From Turicibacter sp. (lineage in GTDB: Bacteria > Bacillota > Bacilli > MOL361 > Turicibacteraceae), in the NCBI GenBank assembly GCA_030531025.1, contig JAUMTV010000060.1:1-21040 (forward strand): a stretch of DNA of 21,040 bases, in the 5' to 3' direction. Position numbers and translations under genes: made by a program. Under the pieces are notes generated by a model. It was not told the DNA's origin, searched no databases, and was given only the letters and a program-made list of their open reading frames with translations. Shown in pieces: positions 7,533 through 12,123 of this stretch; the stretch's first letter is position 1; the number at the start of each line of letters is the position of its first letter.

Positions 7533-7596
7533 AAATACGTTAAAATCTTTAATTAACGATTTCAGAAATCTAGGAATTAAAAAAGGAGATATATTA

Positions 7597-8301
7597 TTGG
7601 TTCACTCATCGCTTTCAAAAATAGGTTGGGTTTGTGGAGCAGAAGTGAGTATCATTCAAGCATTATTAGAAGTAGTAGGAGAAGAAGGAACAATTGTTAT
7701 GCCTGCGCATACAGGAGATAATAGCGATCCATCAGTGTGGGAAAACCCACCTATTAAAAAAGAATGGCTAGATACCCTATATGATTCGATGCCAGCTTTT
7801 GATAAAGAGATAACGCCAATACGAGGGATGGGGCGAATCGCTAAAATTTTCCATAAGTTTCTAAATACTCATCGTTCCGACCATCCACAGGTCTCTTTTT
7901 GTACCAATGGTAAGGATGCAGAAAGTATTGTAAAAAAACACCTTTTAACGCCACAATTTGGACTGAATATACCGTTAGAAACTTTATATCAGATGGAAGC
8001 TAAAGTTCTATTACTTTGGGTGAGTTATAGTAACTGTACCTCTTTTCATCTTGCTGAATGTTTAACTAATAAGATGAATTTCGTTAAAATGTCAGCTGCA
8101 ATGAAAGTTGATGGAGAGCGCCAATGGGTAGAGTTTGAGGATATCGATTATAATTGTGATGATTTAGAAGAGATTGGACTCCAATATGAAAGACAGTCTC
8201 ATCGAGTAATTAAAGGAAAAGTCGGACAAGCCGATTGCAAATTATTTGAAATGAAACCAGCAGTTGATTATGCTACAAAATGGATGTTGAAGTATCGCTA
8301 G
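7597..8301 (+). CDS. AAC(3)-family acetyltransferase-like protein, 5' end disrupted
   Basis: A member of the antibiotic N-acetyltransferase family (aminoglycoside 3-N-acetyltransferase type, acetyl-CoA dependent). Family signatures include LVHSSLSKIGWVCGA, EEGTIVMPAHTGDNSDPSVW, RGMGRIAKIF, HPQVSFCTNGKDAE and NCTSFHLAE. Family similarity continues upstream of the TTG at 7597: codons from about 7537 read TLKSLINDFRNLGIKKGDIL, the normal N terminus. But no ATG, GTG or TTG exists in that frame between the stop at 7483 and 7597, and ATA at 7531 sits where the start is expected. Translation may begin at TTG 7597, which by chance follows AAGGAG by 8 nt. Usually conserved glycine and acidic positions read LLLWVSYSN and FGLNIP here. 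Together this suggests a decaying gene, or a variant acyltransferase of other function. Aminoglycoside resistance should not be assumed. Confidence 0.75.
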   Translation: MVHSSLSKIGWVCGAEVSIIQALLEVVGEEGTIVMPAHTGDNSDPSVWENPPIKKEWLDTLYDSMPAFDKEITPIRGMGRIAKIFHKFLNTHRSDHPQVSFCTNGKDAESIVKKHLLTPQFGLNIPLETLYQMEAKVLLLWVSYSNCTSFHLAECLTNKMNFVKMSAAMKVDGERQWVEFEDIDYNCDDLEEIGLQYERQSHRVIKGKVGQADCKLFEMKPAVDYATKWMLKYR

Positions 8302-8312
8302 GTCGTATTAAA

Positions 8313-8365
8313 TAAAAAAAATAGAACCTATTTTGGTTACCAATAAGGCATTGAATAGGTTCTAT
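8313..8365 (-). terminator. Terminator, mainly minus-strand, beyond the SDR gene
   Basis: ATAGAACCTATT (8321-8332) pairs with AATAGGTTCTAT (8354-8365), with an inner TTGG/CCAA stem. On the minus strand the hairpin is followed by a T-run (complement of 8311-8320). It most likely terminates the SDR transcript, which would then include the repeat composite in its 3' UTR. On the plus strand it lies 19 nt after the AAC(3)-like stop but lacks a good T-tract. Confidence 0.7.
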
Positions 8366-8448
8366 ATAAAAACAGAGAAATCATCTACATTTTCAGAATC
8401 ATACTCAGTTTCTAGTCCTTTTTAAGTTCAAGGCCAACTATCGTCCAG

Positions 8449-8496
8449 GGGTCACCTAGCGATTTCTGAAAGAAATCTACTCCTCCTTTGCTAGGG
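8449..8496 (-). repeat. Hairpin repeat unit 4 (same family)
   Basis: A 48-bp unit. On the minus strand it starts CCCTAGC and ends GTGACCC. The outer stem is CTAGC/GCTAG. The inner stem is GATTTCT/AGAAATC around a TTC triloop. The bulge contains AAAGGAGGAGTA. Downstream on the minus strand comes CTGGACGATAGTTGGCCTT, a variant of the linker after unit 1. Confidence 0.8.
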
Positions 8497-8499
8497 AAT

Positions 8500-8545
8500 G
8501 GGTCACCTACCATTTTCGAAGAAAATGTATCTACCGCTAATAGGG
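8500..8545 (-). repeat. Hairpin repeat unit 3 (same family)
   Basis: A 46-bp unit immediately upstream (minus strand) of unit 4, separated by ATT only. The outer stem is CTATT/GGTAG with two G.T pairs. The inner stem is CATTTTC/GAAAATG around TTC. The bulge reads AGCGGTAGATA, the most divergent of the five copies. It overlaps the end of the palindrome-family element through AAGCCCTA, exactly as unit 1 does. Confidence 0.75.
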
Positions 8546-8586
8546 CTTAAATTTTCTATGAAGAAAATTTATCTGGACTTATATAT
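8541..8586 (-). repeat. Imperfect palindrome-family element
   Basis: On the minus strand: ATATATAAGTCCAGATAA, then ATTTTCTTC/GAAAATTT forming a hairpin, then AAGCCCTA leading into hairpin unit 3. The left arm matches 478-502 and the perfect palindrome. The right arm has been replaced by AAGCCCTA, as at the start of the window. Confidence 0.7.
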
Positions 8587-8599
8587 TTTTATAACCTAA

Positions 8600-9436
8600 T
8601 TAAAAAGCAGTCCAACCGCCATCTGTTGGAATAGTCGCACCAGTTATCACACTAGCATCATTTGATGCTAAGAATAAAATAGCTGCGGCTTGTTGGCTAG
8701 GAGTTGCTGGATGTCCTTCTACTTGTTCTAAAAGACTTTTAGTTTTTTGATCGTCACTTGAAAATAATTGGTTAGATGAAAGGTTCTCATGAGTTGTTTT
8801 TGATTTTTGTGCGTTAACATACTCTTGTGCCTCATATATCATCGGAGTAACTGTAGAAGAGGGGTTGATAGAATTAATACGAATTCTATATTTTGCATAA
8901 TCTAGGGCTAGATTTTTTGTCAGTCCATTAACGGCAAACTTTGAAGCGACATAGGCAGGTGTTCCAGGAAGACCTGTTAAACCACCGACAGAGCCTACAT
9001 TAATGATTACTCCCCCCTTATTAGCGAATATAAATTGACTTAGTTCGTACTTGCAACAAAAGGCGACCGAGTAAAAGTTATTGTTCATAACGAAATCTAA
9101 CTCATCTTTACTAAGTTCATGTAGAGGAACTGGTTTTCCCATTACTCCAGCATCATTAATAGCAATATCTAATTGTCCATATGCTTTAATCGTTTCATCT
9201 ACCATTTGTTTGGCATTTTCCTCTATAGAAATATCTAGATTTAAAAAAATCGCTTCTTTACCTTTACTTTTGATAGCTGCTAATGTTTCTTCACCTTTTA
9301 TTTTGTCTTTATCAACAATTACTACTTTAGCACCCTCTAAAGCTGCTCGTATTGCTGTTTCACGGCCAATTCCACTGGCAGCTCCTGTAATAATCATCAC
9401 TTTATCTTTAAAACGGTTTTTATAATACATTATCAT
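8600..9436 (-). CDS. Short-chain dehydrogenase/reductase (SDR)
   Basis: A cytoplasmic classical SDR, 278 aa, expected to oxidise or reduce an alcohol/ketone with NAD(P)(H). Visible are the nucleotide-binding TGAASGIG (about 18-25), an acidic residue at the end of strand 2 (VIVDKD), which favours NAD over NADP, DISIEE, the structural motif INDAG in place of the usual NNAG, the catalytic serine in GSVGG, YVASK with the catalytic Tyr and Lys, and the C-terminal DGGWTAF. An insertion-like stretch (about 205-240) gives a longer substrate loop than usual. The ATG at 9436 has AAAGGAGGA about 6 nt upstream; a second ATG two codons later is possible. The substrate is unknown. It is a single gene, followed by the repeat composite and then a terminator. 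Confidence 0.9.
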   Translation of the reverse strand: MIMYYKNRFKDKVMIITGAASGIGRETAIRAALEGAKVVIVDKDKIKGEETLAAIKSKGKEAIFLNLDISIEENAKQMVDETIKAYGQLDIAINDAGVMGKPVPLHELSKDELDFVMNNNFYSVAFCCKYELSQFIFANKGGVIINVGSVGGLTGLPGTPAYVASKFAVNGLTKNLALDYAKYRIRINSINPSSTVTPMIYEAQEYVNAQKSKTTHENLSSNQLFSSDDQKTKSLLEQVEGHPATPSQQAAAILFLASNDASVITGATIPTDGGWTAF

Positions 9437-9855
9437 TAGATTCCTCCTTTAATGAATTTAAAATGATAACATTAGGATATTTTATGCTGGTTATTAGGAA
9501 TTTGTGTCGGATAGGTGTTAAGAAATAAAATGAAGAGTTGTATTGTATAGGGAAACTAGAGTGGAACGGATTGTAATCATTTATTGGTAAGGTAGTGAAG
9601 TGATAAGGAATAAGGAGATTACTAAGCAATTAAAATTTTAAAAAATTAAATTGGTGTTAAATGATTTTTGTTTATATTTTGAAAATCTGACGTATGATAT
9701 AACAAGTAGTTATTTCAAAAGATAAATCTATTGATTTTTTATATTAGTTTGTTATAATAATCGGAACACCATTTGTTAACAATAAGGTTAAGCATTTAAT
9801 GGGTTATTGATAAGCTAATAGATAAAGAAAAATGGATAATAAATGGAGGGATAAC
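9437..9855. other. Intergenic region between SDR and HAD genes
   Basis: This 419-bp gap has no credible gene. Short frames here lack ribosome sites and protein-like composition. The left end carries the minus-strand SDR ribosome site (9442-9450). The right half is very AT-rich and carries the HAD promoter. I see no hairpin repeat of the families found elsewhere. Confidence 0.6.
9731..9758 (+). promoter_or_regulatory. Probable sigma-A promoter of the HAD gene
   Basis: TTGATT (9731-9736), 16-bp spacer, consensus TATAAT (9753-9758). It would give a leader of about 90 nt before the ATG at 9856. Confidence 0.6.
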
Positions 9856-10584
9856 ATGGCGAAGATTGCAGCATTTTTTGATATTGATGGAACAATTTAT
9901 CGTGAAGGACTTATTACGGAAGTGTTTAAAAAAATTATTAAATATGAATTAATTGAAGAAGATGTCTGGCATAATGAAGTGAAGCCAGTTTATTTAAAAT
10001 GGGATCGTCGAGAAGGCGATTATGATGAATATTTATTGAAGATGGTTGATGTTTATAAGCAGGCGATTCTTGGTGTTAGTAAAGAACATATTGATCATGT
10101 AGCACAAAAAGTTATTAATCAAAAAGGTGATCGTATTTATACTTTTACACGTGAAAGAATGAAATGGCATAAAGAACAAGGACATATTGTTATTGCAATA
10201 TCAGGATCTCCAATTGAACTTGTGAGTAAAATGGCTATGAAGTATAAAATGGATGATTTTAGAGGAACAATTTATGAAACAGATGATTCAGGGTGTTATA
10301 ACGGAAATGTTATTCCGATGTGGGATGCTGTTAGTAAACAAAAAGCCATTGATGAGCTTCAAGCGAAGTACGATATTGATTTAAGTCAAAGTTATGCTTA
10401 TGGTGATACAACTGGAGATTTAACAATGTTTCATGCTGTTGGAACACCATTTGCGATTAATCCAACAAAAGAATTAATTACAAAACTAATAGAAGATGAA
10501 ACATTAAAAGAAAAAATTAATGTTATAGTTGAACGTAAAGATGTAAAATACAAACTTGATATGAATCATATTGAATTAATCTAA
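9856..10584 (+). CDS. HAD-superfamily hydrolase, SerB/HAD-IB-like
   Basis: A cytoplasmic phosphatase of 242 aa. HAD motif I is FDIDGT (7-12 from the chosen start) with nucleophile Asp and general-acid Asp. Motif II is AISGSP. Motif III/IV includes a lysine in VSKQKAIDEL and GDTTGD near residue 190. The helical insertion between motifs I and II is typical of phosphoserine phosphatase-like (HAD-IB) enzymes; the exact substrate is unclear. The ATG at 9856 is preferred over an in-frame ATG at 9832 because GGAGGG (9845-9850) precedes it by 5 nt and the family starts just before the first beta strand. The hairpin after its stop codon directly abuts the IS66 remnant. Confidence 0.88.
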   Translation: MAKIAAFFDIDGTIYREGLITEVFKKIIKYELIEEDVWHNEVKPVYLKWDRREGDYDEYLLKMVDVYKQAILGVSKEHIDHVAQKVINQKGDRIYTFTRERMKWHKEQGHIVIAISGSPIELVSKMAMKYKMDDFRGTIYETDDSGCYNGNVIPMWDAVSKQKAIDELQAKYDIDLSQSYAYGDTTGDLTMFHAVGTPFAINPTKELITKLIEDETLKEKINVIVERKDVKYKLDMNHIELI

Positions 10585-10587
10585 TTA

Positions 10588-10616
10588 AAAGGCCCTCTTA
10601 ATCTAGGAGGTTCTTT
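10588..10616 (+). terminator. Imperfect terminator hairpin truncated by the IS66 end
   Basis: The 12-base arm at 10588-10599 pairs with 10605-10616 (one mismatch, two G.T pairs) around AATCT. The next base, 10617, is the first of the IS66 left end, so any T-tract was displaced by the insertion. Confidence 0.55.
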
Positions 10617-10643
10617 GTAAGCGGGTAATAATAACACGTATAG

Positions 10644-10695
10644 AAAAAAGGAGACCTCACCTGTATACTTTAAGTACAGATGGTGTCTCTTTTTT
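10644..10695. terminator. Terminator inside the IS66 end
   Basis: A 10644-10665 arm (AAAAAAGGAGAC then CTCACCTGTA) pairs imperfectly with 10675-10695 (TACAGATGGTGTCTC then TTTTTT) around TACTTTAAG. T-runs on both strands let it end the transposase transcript and insulate the element from the HAD gene. Confidence 0.8.
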
Positions 10696-10696
10696 A

Positions 10697-11116
10697 TTAG
10701 ATTCCTTTACAATGTTCTTGAACCTTTTTTGCCCATGGTAAAAAGTCCTCCAAGAGTTCGGGTTTCATTAAAAACTCAACATTTGGTAGGTGTTCAAATA
10801 AATAAGTGAAATACTTATAAACATTTAAGCCATGTTCTTTCGCTGTTTCGATGGGTCACCTGGCGATTATCGAAGATAAGCTAATCCTCCACTGCTAGGG
10901 AATGACACTATAGATGATCGCATTGGCTTTGGCTCCTGCTAGGCTTGTTGAAAACAAGTAATTTTTTCGTCCACAAAATAGGGAAAGGGCATCGTTAAAT
11001 AAATTAAGATTATACTTGTCTGTAATGATACTTGCTAGTCCATCAATGCCACAGCGCATATCTGTGTGACCGCAAACCATAAATATGTTTTGAACATTCG
11101 AGAAATTAACGAGCAT
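10697..11116 (-). pseudogene. IS66 tnpB-tnpC fusion remnant, interrupted by hairpin unit 5
   Basis: The first 50 or so residues are the N terminus of the IS66 accessory protein TnpB (MVCGHTDMRCGIDGLAS ... LSLFCGR). The frame then switches without a break into the C terminus of the IS66 transposase TnpC (KNYLFSTSLAGAKANAIIYS), so an in-frame deletion near 10960-10972 removed most of both genes. After SV the frame enters hairpin unit 5 and stops at TAG (10895-10897). Beyond the unit TnpC resumes as IETAKEHGLNVYKYFTYLFE and ends at TAA (10697-10699). The ATG at 11116 overlaps the end of tnpA, as in intact elements. It is non-functional as a transposase because the DDE core is gone. Confidence 0.88.
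10853..10900 (-). repeat. Hairpin repeat unit 5, inserted in tnpC
   Basis: A 48-bp unit reading CCCTAGC ... GTGACCC on the minus strand. The outer stem is CTAGC/GCCAG with one mismatch. The inner stem is TTATC/GATAA around TTC. The bulge contains AGTGGAGGATTA. The flanks are AGTGTCAT on the 5' side and ATCGAAACAGCG on the 3' side. Removing the unit with one AT and the preceding T (50 bp) gives AGT GTC ATC GAA ACA, the expected SVIET of IS66 transposases. Confidence 0.88.
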
Positions 11117-11300
11117 GTTTAGACATCTCCGCTAAAACGGCATGTAAGATATGTTTATCAACTCCATTATAAAAAGTGGCTTCAGATCCATTCATTTTAA
11201 ACTGACAGGAAGGGATAGAGCTTTGAGTTTTAGTACGATGTGCTTCAACCAAATTCGATTGATCTAGCTGAACGGGAACAATGATTGGCTTTTCTTTCAT
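11106..11300 (-). pseudogene. IS66 tnpA (OrfA) remnant
   Basis: A 64-aa frame containing IIVPVQL and a C-terminal FKMNGSEATFYNGVDKHILHAVLAEM, characteristic of the IS66 OrfA C-terminal region. The usual N-terminal helix-turn-helix half (about 40-50 residues) is missing, so this gene is also internally deleted although its start codon and strong ribosome site (GGAGGT) remain. It overlaps the tnpB start by 11 nt. Confidence 0.75.
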
Positions 11301-11307
11301 AAAAAAA

Positions 11308-11358
11308 TTGACCTCCTTTTCTTTGATAGCTTCATTTTAGCCCAAAGTTGGAGGTCAA
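11308..11358 (-). promoter_or_regulatory. Hairpin able to sequester the tnpA ribosome site
   Basis: TTGACCTCC (11308-11316) and GGAGGTCAA (11350-11358) are exact complements. On the minus strand the second copy is read first and would pair with the tnpA Shine-Dalgarno sequence (AAGGAGGTC). This could block translation from long read-through transcripts, as is known for several insertion sequences. Confidence 0.5.
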
Positions 11359-11382
11359 AATAGACAGGTTTATATTACCCGC

Positions 11383-11832
11383 TTACCCTAAAAATACGTT
11401 AGCAACAATAGTATTAGCTTCATTTAATTTATTAGCTAAATTTTCACAAGTTGTACATAGAAAAATAGGATCTTGAAGAAGCATCGTTCGATATTTTTCA
11501 AGAGAAATACCGATGCACTTTCCATCAGAGATTGATTCAACATTAGCAATAGCTTCTTTTCCACATAGCGAAGCAGAATCTCCCAGTGTTTCATATCCAT
11601 CACAAAAAGAGAGGAGCGTAATATTACCAGAAGATGTGTAGGAGTACACTCTTGCTTTACCTTAAATAATAAAGTATAAGTAATCAGAACAAAATCCTTG
11701 TCGAATTATAAAATCTCCTTTTTCAAATGAAAAGAGTTCAAAGTACGGCAATAGCTCACTTGAAAATCGTTGACTGATGTTGCTGTCATTGATTGAGGTT
11801 GTTACCAAATCCAAATTATTTATCTTCTTCAT
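11383..11832 (-). pseudogene. Crp/Fnr-family regulator, nonsense mutation and 3' truncation
   Basis: The frame encodes the cyclic-nucleotide-binding-like sensor domain of a Crp/Fnr regulator: YFELFSFEKGDFIIRQG ... YLYFII, stop, GKARVYSYTSSGNITLLSF ... LGDSASL. The stop is a TAA (11662-11664) in frame, at a position where relatives commonly have an acidic residue (GAA to TAA would explain it). The rest continues in the same frame to VANVFLG and stops at a TAA formed inside the IS66 end (11383-11385), so the DNA-binding helix-turn-helix is lost. The ATG at 11832 follows GTGGGGA; an in-frame GTG at 11847 is less likely. Two independent lesions make it non-functional as a regulator. Confidence 0.85.
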
Positions 11833-11910
11833 ATTAGAAATCCCCACATTATCACTGTCATTATATTTTTAAATAGAACTGAACATGTTTTATTTCAATC
11901 TATATAACTA

Positions 11911-11980
11911 GCGAAATATATTTCACATTTTAAGAAACAGGCTGAGTTGATTAGTCTTTTTTGTAGAAAGGCTACTTATA
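11911..11980 (+). repeat. 70-bp interspersed repeat, copy 2
   Basis: Aligns without gaps to 2151-2220 (about 83 percent identity by eye). It ends GTAGAAAGGCTACTTATATATA, that is, directly joined to the ACTTATATA terminus of the palindrome family without the hairpin present in copy 1. It lies about 80 bp upstream of the Crp/Fnr pseudogene. Confidence 0.7.
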
Positions 11981-12094
11981 TATATGCTTTTAGGCCTTTA
12001 ATATTAAGACATCTTAACGTATTTATAAGATAAGTTTATAATTCATAGCACTATTTTACAACACTTAAATGATATTTTGTAGGAATAAGAAGAA

Positions 12095-12120
12095 TTATCT
12101 CTACCTAGAGAAGAAGATAA
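12095..12120 (-). terminator. Possible weak terminator after the GH42 gene
   Basis: TTATCTCT (12095-12102) can pair discontinuously with AGAGA (12107-12111) and GATAA (12116-12120) around ACCT. On the minus strand a TTCTTCTTATT stretch follows. Weak and imperfect. Confidence 0.3.
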
Positions 12121-12123
12121 CAA

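Larger units (their letters stand above)
10617..11386 (-). mobile_element. Deleted IS66-family insertion sequence
   Basis: A 770-bp remnant bounded by perfect 14-bp inverted repeats, GTAAGCGGGTAATA (10617-10630) and TATTACCCGCTTAC (11373-11386). The GTAAGCG terminus is typical of IS66. It keeps pieces of all three IS66 genes, read on the minus strand, but an intact element would be well over 2 kb. No 8-bp target duplication is visible: the left flank is GGTTCTTT and the right flank CCTAAAAA. It cannot make its own transposase, but its ends could be used in trans. Confidence 0.9.

Noticed and set aside
9081..9425. Plus-strand open frame of 114 codons
   Set aside because: Antisense shadow of the SDR gene, with no ribosome site and unnatural composition.
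9420..9629. Minus-strand open frame of 69 codons upstream of the SDR gene
   Set aside because: It overlaps the SDR ribosome site and start, its composition is typical of AT-rich non-coding DNA, and it has no Shine-Dalgarno.
10903..10915. CACTATAGATG resembling the repeat linker ACTATAGTC beside unit 5
   Set aside because: It is ordinary IS66 coding sequence on the minus strand (IIYSV), so the resemblance is chance.
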